A stretch of 64,000 bases of DNA from Thiobacter sp. AK1. Its GTDB lineage: Bacteria > Pseudomonadota > Gammaproteobacteria > Burkholderiales > Thiobacteraceae. Shown here one piece after another: positions 1 to 8,858 of this stretch; within the stretch, counting starts at the first letter, position 1; each line of letters starts with the position of its first letter. The translations under genes were made by a program, and so were the position numbers. Below the pieces are notes generated by a model. That model saw only the letters and a list, made by a program, of their open reading frames with translations. It was not told where the DNA came from and ran no database searches. The stretch covers positions 33,410-97,409 of the forward strand of contig NZ_JBAJEX010000009.1 of assembly GCF_039822265.1 (NCBI RefSeq), read 5' to 3'.

Positions 1-1344
1 AACTTGGGCTGCATCCCAAAAAAAACGCTGCTGCATCTCGCTTCCATCATCGAGGACGTGCAACATCTCAACGGACGAGGACTGGTGGGCGAGATCCGCG
101 GAGACTTCCGCGCTGCCATGCGTCACAAGGACGACGTGGTGGCGGGCATTCGCAACAACTTCCCGGTCTGGTTGCGGCGCTTGGGTGTCGCCGTCATCAC
201 TGGTAGGGCACGCTTCATCGGGCCTTACGAGATCGCAGTAGATCCCACTTCGGAACATGAGCAAGAACCGGTGCGCACCTTGAGCGCGCCACGGATCATC
301 ATCGCAACGGGGTCCGAACCCAAGCCACTTGCGCAATGCCCCACCGACGGCCACTTCATCCTGAACACGCGCGATTTCATGTCCATGACCGAGGACCAGC
401 CCCGTTCCATGCTATTCGTGGGTGGTGGTATGGCGAACGTGGAGTTGGCTTATCTCATGCACCAGTTTGGAACGGATGTGCTCATCGTGGAGCGGGAGCC
501 AAGCCTGCTGCCCAATGCGCGCATCCCCGAACACGCCATCAACACGCTGGTACGCAAATTCAACCGCATTGGCCTTGAGTTCCGCACGGAGACCTCGGTG
601 GCAGCCTGCCACGTCGAAGAGGCCGGCGTAGCGGTGAGCTTCGACGATGGAAGCGAAGGCCGCTTCGACAAGATCCTGGTGGCAGTGGGACGGCGTCCCC
701 TCACCGCCGGCCTCGATCTAGACAAGGCTGGCGTGAAGGTCAACGAGGAAGGCTTCATCATCACCTCCAGCTATCTGGAGACCAACGTCCCGGGTATCTA
801 TGCCATCGGCGACGTCAAACCGGGACCCATGACGGCCAATGCCGCCCTCCATGACGCCAAGATCGCGGCCACCAATGCCCTCACTGGCAATGAGCTCACC
901 TTCAACTACTTCATGGTACCGACGGTGCTGCACTCGGCCATGGAGATCGCCGCCGTCGGTCTCACCGAGGAACAGGCGGAAGCCGCGGGCTTCGAGCCAG
1001 AGGCCGCCCGCACCAGCTTCGGTGGATCCGGCAAGGCGCGCGCCTACCATGACACGGAAGGCTTCATCGAGGTGGTGCACGATGCGGAGACGGGCCAGCT
1101 GCTGGGTGGCTGCATCGTCGGACCAGAAGCAGGCGAACAGATCCAAATGATGACCGCGGCCTGCCAGTCTGAGCAGGGGCTCTGGTTCTTCAAGGAACTC
1201 TCCTACAGCCATCCCTCTTGGGCCGAAGAGTTCGAGACCGCCATCGAGCCCTGCACCTCGGCTTTTTCGCGGTCCGCCAAGGAAGTATTCCGCCCGGGCA
1301 TCTTTCGCCCTCTGCGTACCAAGAAGGCGGTGCGCAATTCCTGA
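1..1344 (+). CDS. FAD-dependent pyridine nucleotide-disulfide oxidoreductase (5' truncated)
   Basis: The reading frame is open from the window edge, so the N-terminal FAD-binding start is missing; it enters at the active-site helix NLGCIPKK, where the second redox cysteine is visible and the first must lie just upstream. An NAD-binding GGGMANVELA motif follows, then the second FAD motif YAIGDVKPGP, and a C-terminal dimerisation domain ending in SHPSWAEEFE, the His-Pro-x-x-x-Glu catalytic pair of dihydrolipoamide dehydrogenases and mercuric reductases. It is a class I flavoprotein disulfide reductase, probably of the dihydrolipoyl dehydrogenase/Mer-like group; the exact substrate is not clear. 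The true start codon is outside the window. Confidence 0.85.
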   Translation, partial: NLGCIPKKTLLHLASIIEDVQHLNGRGLVGEIRGDFRAAMRHKDDVVAGIRNNFPVWLRRLGVAVITGRARFIGPYEIAVDPTSEHEQEPVRTLSAPRIIIATGSEPKPLAQCPTDGHFILNTRDFMSMTEDQPRSMLFVGGGMANVELAYLMHQFGTDVLIVEREPSLLPNARIPEHAINTLVRKFNRIGLEFRTETSVAACHVEEAGVAVSFDDGSEGRFDKILVAVGRRPLTAGLDLDKAGVKVNEEGFIITSSYLETNVPGIYAIGDVKPGPMTANAALHDAKIAATNALTGNELTFNYFMVPTVLHSAMEIAAVGLTEEQAEAAGFEPEAARTSFGGSGKARAYHDTEGFIEVVHDAETGQLLGGCIVGPEAGEQIQMMTAACQSEQGLWFFKELSYSHPSWAEEFETAIEPCTSAFSRSAKEVFRPGIFRPLRTKKAVRNS

Positions 1345-1402
1345 TTTTCATGCACCCGGCGTTGGGTGCCCCAAGTAGATCATCCACTTGAATCGAAGTC
1401 AC

Positions 1403-2824
1403 ATGGATTTCCTACCCATTTTCCTGAACATCCGCGGCAAACATTGTTTGGTCGTCGGCGGCGATGAAATCGCGGCACGCAAGGCTGCGCTACTCCTCAA
1501 CGCGGGCGCACACGTCACCGTGGCTGCGCCGCAACTGGCCGAGGCTTTCGAGCAGCTGCCCCATCGCGAACGACTGCATCACCAACCGCGTGAATTCACG
1601 TCGGAACTGCTAGACGATGTGGAGTTGGTCATATGCGCGCTGTCGGACGAAACCAAGGCACGGGAAGTCTCGGAAGCCGCACGCGCCCGCCACCTACCCG
1701 TCAATGTGGTGGATACGCCCCACTTATGCAGTTTCGTCATGCCTTCCATCATCGACCGCTCGCCCATTCTCATCGCGGTGGGTTCCGGTGGCGCTTCACC
1801 CGTGTTGGCGCGGTTGCTGCGGGCGCGGTTGGAGTCCATGATCCCCTCTGCCTACGGACGGCTATCGGCCCTGGCCGCACGCTTCCGCGACCAGGTGAAG
1901 GCCAAGTTCAAGCGACCGGAAAACCGACGCATGTTCTGGGAGAAAGTCTTCCAGGGGCCGGTGGCGGAAATGATGTTTGCCGGACAGGACGAAGCCGCAG
2001 CTACGACCCTCAAGGCCATGATCGAGGGCGAAATAGAGCCAGATACGCCCATCGGCGAGGTGTATCTGGTAGGAGGTGGTCCGGGCAATCCGGATCTGCT
2101 CACCTTCCGCGCCCTGCGCCTGATGCAGCAGGCCGACGTGGTCGTCTATGACAACCTGGTCTCACCAGCGGTGCTGGACATGGTCCGCCGCGACGCTGAT
2201 CGCATCTATGTGGGCAAGAAGCGCGCCGACCACGCGCTCCCACAGGAGGAAATCAACGAGCTGCTGGTGAGGCTTGCCAAGGAAGGGAAACGCGTGCTGC
2301 GTCTGAAGGGCGGCGATCCCTTCATCTTCGGTCGTGGCGGCGAGGAAATCGAAACCCTGGCGGAACACCGCATTCCTTTCCAGGTCGTGCCAGGCATCAC
2401 CGCCGCCTCCGGCGTGGCCTCCTATGCCGGCATTCCCCTCACCCATCGCGACCATGCCCAGGCCTGCGTGTTCGTGACGGGGCATCTCAAGGACGGCAGC
2501 ATGAATCTCGACTGGGACATGCTCGCGCGGCCGCATCAGACCATCGTCATCTACATGGGATTACATGGCCTGCCGGTGTTGTGCCAGAAACTCATGGAGC
2601 ATGGACTCGCTGCAGACACCCCCGCTGCCATCGTGCAGCAGGGCACGACCTCCAAGCAGCGCGTGGTCATCGGCACACTGGCGACACTGCCGGCGCTGGC
2701 GGAAGCCGCTCACCTCCAAGCCCCGACGCTAATCATCGTCGGCACCGTCGTCACGCTCCACGACAAGCTGAAATGGTTCAATCCCAAGGAATCCCACGAC
2801 GGCCTAGCGGATTCGGACAGGTAA
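1403..2824 (+). CDS. cysG: Siroheme synthase CysG (trifunctional)
   Basis: It makes siroheme for sulfite and assimilatory nitrite reductases from uroporphyrinogen III. The N-terminal half (about residues 1-210) is the precorrin-2 dehydrogenase/ferrochelatase with a Rossmann fold ([18 protein letters not shown]); the C-terminal half (about 215-460) is the SAM-dependent uroporphyrinogen-III C-methyltransferase, with the SAM-binding [15 protein letters not shown] motif and [13 protein letters not shown]. About 473 residues, normal for fused CysG. The ATG at 1403 fits the usual [13 protein letters not shown] start better than the TTG at 1388. It follows the preceding flavoprotein by 58 bp and could be co-transcribed with it. 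Confidence 0.95.
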   Translation: MDFLPIFLNIRGKHCLVVGGDEIAARKAALLLNAGAHVTVAAPQLAEAFEQLPHRERLHHQPREFTSELLDDVELVICALSDETKAREVSEAARARHLPVNVVDTPHLCSFVMPSIIDRSPILIAVGSGGASPVLARLLRARLESMIPSAYGRLSALAARFRDQVKAKFKRPENRRMFWEKVFQGPVAEMMFAGQDEAAATTLKAMIEGEIEPDTPIGEVYLVGGGPGNPDLLTFRALRLMQQADVVVYDNLVSPAVLDMVRRDADRIYVGKKRADHALPQEEINELLVRLAKEGKRVLRLKGGDPFIFGRGGEEIETLAEHRIPFQVVPGITAASGVASYAGIPLTHRDHAQACVFVTGHLKDGSMNLDWDMLARPHQTIVIYMGLHGLPVLCQKLMEHGLAADTPAAIVQQGTTSKQRVVIGTLATLPALAEAAHLQAPTLIIVGTVVTLHDKLKWFNPKESHDGLADSDR

Positions 2825-2971
2825 TCACGTGCCGATCAGTCCTGGTCGTGGCCGTCACGGTCGTCGCGACTATCCCATTTGCCGATCGGCATCGTCGGGA
2901 CAAGCACCGCGCTGGGGCATCCGCGCAAAAACATCGATTGGCATGGCGCCGTAGCCTGGACGGCGCGGGAG

Positions 2972-3640
2972 TCAGTTCCCGTCGGCGGAACGGGGTGCGG
3001 TGAGACGGTGCTCCACGGCGAATACCGCCGCTTCCACCCGCGAGGAGAGATTGAGCTTGGCGAGGATGTGGCGCACGTGCAACTTCACCGTGTCGTGGCT
3101 GATGTCCAACGCCCGGGCGATGGCCTTATTGGATTCGCCGCGGGATAGGTGCATGAGGATCTGCCGCTCGCGCTGCGTGAGCTGAGCCAGCAGGGAATCG
3201 GGCGTGCCCTCTTTCTGGTCGAGCAGGTTGACCAGCTTGGCGGTCATCTTCGGCGCCACCACCGTCTCCCCACGTGCGGCCCGCTGCAAGGCGTCTTCCA
3301 CGTCGTCCGGCTCCATGTCCTTGAGCAGGTAGCCGCGCGCCCCGACGCGCAGGGCCGCGGCGAGATCCTCCTGGGCATCGCTCACGGTGAGTACCAAGAT
3401 GGGCACCGTGCAGCCCTCGGCGCGCAGTTCACCGATCAGGGTGATGCCATCCACGCCCGGCATGTTGAGGTCGAACACGGCCACATCTGGCTGGTGAGTC
3501 CTGATGAGCTCGCGTGCTTCCTGGGGATTACCCGTCATGGCGACCACCTTGATGCGACCATGACGTTCGATGAGTTCCGCCAACCCTTTGCGGAATAGGG
3601 TGTGGTCATCGACCAGAATGACACGAATTGGCTCGCTCAT
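2972..3640 (-). CDS. NarL/LuxR-family response regulator
   Basis: The 222-residue protein has an N-terminal receiver domain (acidic VDDHTLF, phospho-acceptor in VAVFDLNMPG, conserved Lys in YLLKDME) and a C-terminal LuxR helix-turn-helix (LTQREREILMHLSRGESNKAIA-like region, about residues 150-205). Its start overlaps the end of the kinase gene by 4 bp (ATGA), so the pair is translationally coupled. By family and proximity to cysG a role in nitrate, nitrite or redox control is plausible, but the targets are not shown. Confidence 0.92.
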   Translation of the reverse strand: MSEPIRVILVDDHTLFRKGLAELIERHGRIKVVAMTGNPQEARELIRTHQPDVAVFDLNMPGVDGITLIGELRAEGCTVPILVLTVSDAQEDLAAALRVGARGYLLKDMEPDDVEDALQRAARGETVVAPKMTAKLVNLLDQKEGTPDSLLAQLTQRERQILMHLSRGESNKAIARALDISHDTVKLHVRHILAKLNLSSRVEAAVFAVEHRLTAPRSADGN

Positions 3641-4848
3641 CGTGCCCCCACTCGACGCGGCCGCGGCGCCGGAAACTCCAGATGCACACGCGTGCCTTGA
3701 CCGGGGCGGCTTTCCACGATCACTTCACCGCCCAGCCGCTGAGCACGCTCCTTCATGATGCTCATGCCCAGATGCATGCTGGGCCCATTGCTACCCTGCG
3801 TTTTGAGCCCGATGCCATCGTCGGTGACGGTGAGTGCGTAGCGGTCACCGATGAATTCGATGGTGAGGCTCACGTGCTGCGCAGCGGAATGCTTGCTGAT
3901 GTTGTTGAGGGCTTCCTGCACGATGTGGAACACCTGGACTTCCTGATCAGGGGTGAGGTTCACGTCCGGCGCACGGTTGATGAAGTCGACCTTGATGCCG
4001 GTGCGGTTGCAAAAGTTGTGCATCAGGTCCTCCAGCGCCGGCAAGAGGCCCCGCGGATCCATCTTCTGGCGGAACTGGGTGAGCAGTTCACGCAGACCGG
4101 AGTAGGCAGATTCCAAGGCATCGTCCACTTCGCCCAGGTAACGCTCAGTGGACAGCTCGTCCCCCTCGCGCACTGCCTCGCGCAGCATGGCCAGCCGCAT
4201 CTTCATGTAAGCCAGCGTCTGGGCCAGGGAATCGTGGATTTCCGCCGCCAGCATCTGGCGCTCGTCCATTAGGGTGATGCGCAGGTTCTCGCGTGTGAGT
4301 CGCGCGTTCTCCAGCGCCATCCCCAGGTGCTCGCTGATGGACAAAAACAACAGCGCCACCTCCTCTGGGATGCTGCGGTCGCAGGGCATGAACAGGTTAT
4401 AGACGCCCATGGTCTTGCCCTTGTGCCGCAGCGGTACGGCGATGACGTTCTTGCATCCCTCGCCGAAATAATCGAGCAGCGTCACCTCGTGACAGTTGCC
4501 CGCCGCCTCTCCCCGCTGGATGGCGAAATGCTGAGCGGCTCGGCCACACACCCCACAGCCGATCGGCACGAGATATTCGCGGTCGATCACCTCCTGGGGC
4601 AGACCAATAGCGCCCACCAGGCGCATGTGCTGGCCATCCGAAGAGACCACGCGCACGGCCCCAGCCGTGGCCCCGGCGAGCCGGATCATGGTTTGCAGGA
4701 AGCGCTCCAGCAGCTGCTCCAGATCCGCATCGCTGGAGAGGCTGGTGGCGATCTCGGAATAAACCCGCAACGCAGGCAGCTTATAGCCGCCCCGTTCTTC
4801 CTCGGGTTCGCGGGGAGGCGCGGGCTTTTTCGCGTGGCTCATGGACAT
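3637..4848 (-). CDS. GAF-domain sensor histidine kinase (NarX/NreB-like)
   Basis: A soluble 403-residue kinase with no transmembrane segment. About residues 25-195 form a GAF sensor with several cysteines (GCGVCG, GNCHE, EGCKN) that could bind a redox cofactor. Then comes a HisKA_3 dimerisation domain with the phospho-accepting His in LAAEIHDSLAQTL, and an HATPase domain (VQEALNNISKHS, TVTDDGIGL). It sits upstream of and overlaps the response regulator. The absence of a periplasmic sensor sets it apart from classical NarX. The cysteine-ligand idea is inference. Confidence 0.9.
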   Translation of the reverse strand: MSMSHAKKPAPPREPEEERGGYKLPALRVYSEIATSLSSDADLEQLLERFLQTMIRLAGATAGAVRVVSSDGQHMRLVGAIGLPQEVIDREYLVPIGCGVCGRAAQHFAIQRGEAAGNCHEVTLLDYFGEGCKNVIAVPLRHKGKTMGVYNLFMPCDRSIPEEVALLFLSISEHLGMALENARLTRENLRITLMDERQMLAAEIHDSLAQTLAYMKMRLAMLREAVREGDELSTERYLGEVDDALESAYSGLRELLTQFRQKMDPRGLLPALEDLMHNFCNRTGIKVDFINRAPDVNLTPDQEVQVFHIVQEALNNISKHSAAQHVSLTIEFIGDRYALTVTDDGIGLKTQGSNGPSMHLGMSIMKERAQRLGGEVIVESRPGQGTRVHLEFPAPRPRRVGAR

Positions 4849-5026
4849 CTCGCAAACTGGCCGGGCGATTCTAACACCAGGGCCTGTCCATGCAAACGGC
4901 GGTGCGACGGATTTGGCTTTCCAGACAGATAGTTAGGTCGGCATCAGGGCAATTGTCCTGTATCTCATGCCACCCGAGTCTGTCCGTTATCATAGAATAG
5001 CCTCGATCCTTTGAGTGGAGCTTGCC

Positions 5027-6094
5027 ATGACCCGTTCCCCGCTATTGCCCCGTTTCTTTCTGAGTGGTGTCCTGCTCGTCCTGGCAACCCTGGCCGGCGA
5101 GACCTGGGCCGCCGAACAACGGGGGCGCTACTTCGGCGCCAAGGCCACCGAATACCCGGCCTGGTTCAAGGAGAGTTTCCTGAACCTGCGCGAGGACATT
5201 GCCGAAGCCGCCGCCGCCAACAAGCGGGTGCTCATCGTCTTCCACCAGGACAACTGCCCCTACTGCAATCTGCTGGTGGAGCGCAATCTGTCCCAGAAGG
5301 ATATCGTCGACCTGATGCAAGCCCGCTTCGATACCGTGGCCATCAACATGTGGGGAGACCGCGAGGTCACGGACTACTCGGGCAGCCGCATGACGGAAAA
5401 ACAATTTGCCGCCGCCCTCAAGGTGCAGTTCACACCCACTTTGCTCTTCTTCGACGAGCAGGGGCAGGTGGTGCTCAGGCTCAATGGCTATCTGCCGCCC
5501 CAACGCTTCAAGCTGGCGCTGGAATACGTGGCGAACCGCAAGGAAAAAGAGCTGCCGTTCCGGGAATTCATGGCGCGCCATGAACCCCCGCCCGCGTCCG
5601 GCACGCTCCATGGGGAGGATTTCTTCGCCGCCCCTCCCCATGATCTGCGCCGCGTGAGGCAGCCTATCGCCGTGTTCTTCGAACAGAAAGACTGCCCGGC
5701 CTGCGACATGCTGCACGACAAGGTCCTGACCGATGCCGAGACGCGCCAGGTGGTGAAGAAACTTTACAACCTCCAGCTGGACATGTGGTCCGACACCCCG
5801 GTGATCCTGCCGGATGGGCGCAAGACCACTGCCCGCGAGTGGGCACGCCAGTTGGATGTGAAATACGCCCCCACCATCGTCATCATGGATGCCAGGGGCA
5901 AGGAAATCATCCGCTCGGAAGCCTTCTTCAAGGTCTTCCACACCCAGGGCATGTTCGCCTACGCGGTGACTGGCGCCTATCGCAAGGAGCCGAGTTTCCA
6001 GCGCTATCTCTCGGCCCGCGCCGAAGCCCTGCGCGAGCAGGGGCGCGACGTGGACATCTGGCGCTTTGCCGACGAGCCGCCTGGCCCGCGCTGA
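5027..6094 (+). CDS. Periplasmic protein with two thioredoxin-like domains
   Basis: An N-terminal signal peptide (hydrophobic stretch ending in ETWAAE) is followed by two tandem thioredoxin-fold modules, each with a CxxC active site: QDNCPYCNLL in the first and QKDCPACDML in the second. Both modules carry the conserved cis-Pro loop (FTPTLLFF and YAPTIVIM). About 355 residues. It probably works as a periplasmic thiol-disulfide reductase or isomerase, like SoxW/DsbD-tail type thioredoxins; the substrate is unknown. The ATG at 5027 was chosen because it directly precedes the basic n-region; a GTG at 5015 is possible. Confidence 0.8.
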   Translation: MTRSPLLPRFFLSGVLLVLATLAGETWAAEQRGRYFGAKATEYPAWFKESFLNLREDIAEAAAANKRVLIVFHQDNCPYCNLLVERNLSQKDIVDLMQARFDTVAINMWGDREVTDYSGSRMTEKQFAAALKVQFTPTLLFFDEQGQVVLRLNGYLPPQRFKLALEYVANRKEKELPFREFMARHEPPPASGTLHGEDFFAAPPHDLRRVRQPIAVFFEQKDCPACDMLHDKVLTDAETRQVVKKLYNLQLDMWSDTPVILPDGRKTTAREWARQLDVKYAPTIVIMDARGKEIIRSEAFFKVFHTQGMFAYAVTGAYRKEPSFQRYLSARAEALREQGRDVDIWRFADEPPGPR

Positions 6095-6105
6095 CGCTGG
6101 TACAT

Positions 6106-7455
6106 TCAGGGTGAGACGGCAGAAAACTGCACGCCCACCCGTAGCCCCCTTCCCGCCTCGCCGTCCTCGATCCAGGCCTGGGCGCCGTGCAGCTCGGCGA
6201 TGCGCCGCACGATGGACAGCCCCAGTCCGCTGCCCGCCTCGCCGCTACCCAGCACACGATGGAAGCGTTGCCAAACCGCCACGCGCTGGGCTTGAGGAAT
6301 GCCGGGCCCCTCGTCGGTGACCGAGAACACCGCCGCGTCGGCGTGTTTTGCCACCCTTACCTGCACCGTACTGCCGGGCGGGCTGTAGCGCACGGCATTG
6401 TCGATCAGGTTGCGCATGAGGATGCGCAGCCACTCGGGTGCGCCGCGGACCATCATCTCCGGCCCATCCTCGAGCTCCAGTTCCACACCCTTGCGTATCG
6501 CCACCGGCGCCACGTCGGCGATGGCCTGGGCGGCCAGTTCCCGCAACGAACAGAGGGTTGCGCTTGGGGGTGGGCCGGCCTCCAGGCGGGCAAGCAGCAG
6601 CAACTGCTCCACCAGATGTGCCGCGCGATCGCATCCGGCCAGCACCTGATCTAGCGCATGGAGACGTTCCGCCTCGGCGGCGGCTGCGCGCGCCACCTGA
6701 GCCTGGGTGCGGATGGCGGCGAGCGGGGTGCGCAGTTCGTGGGCCGCATCGGCGGTGAAGCGGCGCTCGTTTTCCAGCAGGGCACGCATGCGGGCAAATA
6801 GGGTATTGAGCGCCGCCACCAATGGTGCCACCTCCGCCGGTACCGGCTTGGCCAGCGCTTCGAGATTGGCCGGATCGCGGCGCTCCACCTCCTGGCGCAG
6901 CCCAGCCAGAGGCTTGAGTCCCTGGCGCACGCCCCACAGGATCAATAGCGCCAACACGGGCAGGGCGATTAGTAGCGGGGGTAATAGACCCGCCGCCACC
7001 TTGCGTGCTGCTTCCGCCCGCACGCCTGCGTCCTCGCCCACCTGCACCAGCAGACTGCGATCTTCGTTCCAGGCAGAAAAAACGCGCCAGTGCGTGCCAT
7101 CCGTGAAACAGTCGGCATAGCCCCCTCGAGGCGGGCACAGGGGTACATCCGGTGCGTTGGCGGAATGCAAGTGGAGCTGCCCGGCCGCATCCCAGACCTG
7201 GAAGACCACGTAGCGACCATGACGGTGCAGCACCGGCACGTGCTCGGTGTCGATTTCTTCGGGCTCGTGCGCAAGTTGCGCCATGAGCAGGGCGGCGGAC
7301 TGGGCGAGATGGGCATCCAGCACCTCGTCGATCTCATGGCGCGCGCCGCGGTAGCTCAGGAGGGATGCGGCGCCCCAGGCGAGCAAGCTCGCGCCCATGA
7401 GCCACAGGAGCAGACGCCGTCGCAGCGAGATAGACTGGGTGAGCGTATCGAGCAT
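6106..7455 (-). CDS. Membrane sensor histidine kinase (QseC/PmrB-like)
   Basis: The protein has an N-terminal transmembrane helix, a periplasmic sensor of about 130 residues, a second transmembrane helix (VAAGLLPPLLIALPVL), a HAMP-like linker, a HisKA domain with the phospho-accepting His in FTADAAHELRTPLAAIRT, and an HATPase domain (LIDNAVRYSP, TDEGPGIP). The ATG at 7455 (MLDTLTQS) is preferred over one 13 codons upstream. Its partner regulator lies upstream on the same strand, but more than 500 bp containing a repeat element separate them, which is unusual for such operons. Confidence 0.9.
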   Translation of the reverse strand: MLDTLTQSISLRRRLLLWLMGASLLAWGAASLLSYRGARHEIDEVLDAHLAQSAALLMAQLAHEPEEIDTEHVPVLHRHGRYVVFQVWDAAGQLHLHSANAPDVPLCPPRGGYADCFTDGTHWRVFSAWNEDRSLLVQVGEDAGVRAEAARKVAAGLLPPLLIALPVLALLILWGVRQGLKPLAGLRQEVERRDPANLEALAKPVPAEVAPLVAALNTLFARMRALLENERRFTADAAHELRTPLAAIRTQAQVARAAAAEAERLHALDQVLAGCDRAAHLVEQLLLLARLEAGPPPSATLCSLRELAAQAIADVAPVAIRKGVELELEDGPEMMVRGAPEWLRILMRNLIDNAVRYSPPGSTVQVRVAKHADAAVFSVTDEGPGIPQAQRVAVWQRFHRVLGSGEAGSGLGLSIVRRIAELHGAQAWIEDGEAGRGLRVGVQFSAVSP

Positions 7456-7535
7456 TGGCCAAGTGCGTGAGGCGTTTCCCTTATCGCCACGCACGCGGCG
7501 ATCCAGGACGCGGCCTCGAAGCCAGATTATCCATT

Positions 7536-7684
7536 ATTGAGCGTTACGTAAGTCGTTCACAGGCTGCGTAAGTCAAGCGTCATTCCCGCGAAAGCGGGAA
7601 TCCAGTGTATTCCTCGCCTTGTTCCTGGGTCCCCGCTTTCGCGGGGACGACACAAGGGTGTCACCTACTTACGTCATGCTCAAT
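7536..7684. mobile_element. MITE-like repeat with imperfect terminal inverted repeats
   Basis: The ends ATTGAGCGTTACGTAAGT (7536-7553) and ACTTACGTCATGCTCAAT (7667-7684) are imperfect inverted repeats of about 18 bp. Inside are two palindromes, ATTCCCGCGAAAGCGGGAAT (7582-7601) and CCCCGCTTTCGCGGGG (7631-7646), which are inverted copies of each other's context. The ATTCCC...GGGAAT core resembles repeats scattered through many betaproteobacterial and neisserial genomes. No coding capacity. The rest of the gap (7685-7969) holds only more GC-rich, degenerate repeat-like sequence and no gene that I can see. Confidence 0.6.
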
Positions 7685-7969
7685 GGACCGGCGCGCGCCC
7701 AATGAACTGCACGGCACATGACGTTCATCGCCGATTTTTGAGAAGCATCCGCGCCTGCGCGAGCAGGCCGGGATGCCCGCTTGCGCGGCAATGATGCCGT
7801 TAGCGTCATGTCGGCCAGATCACGCGCGATGGGCACACATCAGCCCGGGCGCCGGAGCCGCCAGCCGCAAGCCAGCACACGGCGCAAGCGGTGGCGACGC
7901 AGTCCTTGCTTTCCACTTGCGCGGGAATATTGATCCAATCGCGTAGCTCGGCACCCACTTTCGTCAATC

Positions 7970-8647
7970 TCAATAATCCCCCGCGGATGCCTCGCGGGGC
8001 ATGAGATAGCCCACGCCTCGCACGGTGCGGATCACCTCCGGCGCGAGCTTGCGACGTAGGTGGTGCACGTGCACCTCGATGGCGTTGCTTTCCACCTCCT
8101 CACCCCAGCCGTAGAGACGCTCTTCTAGTCGTGCGCGCGACAGGACGCGCCCGGCATTCAGCATGAGCTCCTGCAGCAGGGCGAATTCGCGCGCGGACAC
8201 CGCCACCTCGCGGCCCTGGAATTCCACGCGATGGGCGGCGGGATCGAGCATAACCGCACCCACCTGCAAAACGGGGCTCGCCATGCCGTGCCGCCGCCGC
8301 AGCAGGGCCCGCAGCCGAGCCGCCAGTTCCGCCAGGTCGAAGGGTTTGACCAAGTAGTCGTCGGCACCGGCATCCAGTCCCCGCACGCGATCTTCCACGT
8401 GATCGCGCGCGGTCAGGATGAGCACGGGCACATCGCTGCCGCGACCACGCAGCCGATTTAGGACGTCCATGCCACCCAGGCGTGGCAGCCCGAGATCCAG
8501 CACCACGCCGTCATACTCGGTGCTCTTCAGGGCGTGCTCCGCCGCTTCGCCATCACGCACCCAATCCACGGCGAAGCCGTTCTGGGCCAACCCCGCCTGG
8601 ATGCCATCACCGAGCAGGTTGTCATCTTCGACGAGCAGAATACGCAT
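7970..8647 (-). CDS. OmpR/PhoB-family response regulator (QseB/PmrA-like)
   Basis: A 225-residue regulator. The receiver domain shows VEDDNLLGDG, the phospho-acceptor Asp in GVVLDLGLPR and Lys in YLVKPFD. The C-terminal winged helix (about 125-220) contains VSAREFALLQEL and the recognition helix region ESNAIEVHVHHLRRK with RTVRGVGYLM at the end. It is the cognate partner of the kinase downstream on the same strand. The ATG at 8647 gives the standard MRILLVEDD start. Confidence 0.92.
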   Translation of the reverse strand: MRILLVEDDNLLGDGIQAGLAQNGFAVDWVRDGEAAEHALKSTEYDGVVLDLGLPRLGGMDVLNRLRGRGSDVPVLILTARDHVEDRVRGLDAGADDYLVKPFDLAELAARLRALLRRRHGMASPVLQVGAVMLDPAAHRVEFQGREVAVSAREFALLQELMLNAGRVLSRARLEERLYGWGEEVESNAIEVHVHHLRRKLAPEVIRTVRGVGYLMPREASAGDY

Positions 8648-8858
8648 CACCCCCCCGTTGGGCGTTCATGGACCGCGCCGGGCGCGCAAAGTGCCGGTCA
8701 ATTATGCCCCAGGGTGCGCGCCCGCTTGCCAGAAACGGGGCCAGCCGCAACAATCGCGACACGACCCCTTTCCGGGACAGCGCCATGATGCCCCAATTCC
8801 CCCCGCAAGCCTCGCACATCTCACTTAAACCGCGCTTAAACCCGCGCCCAGATGAGCC

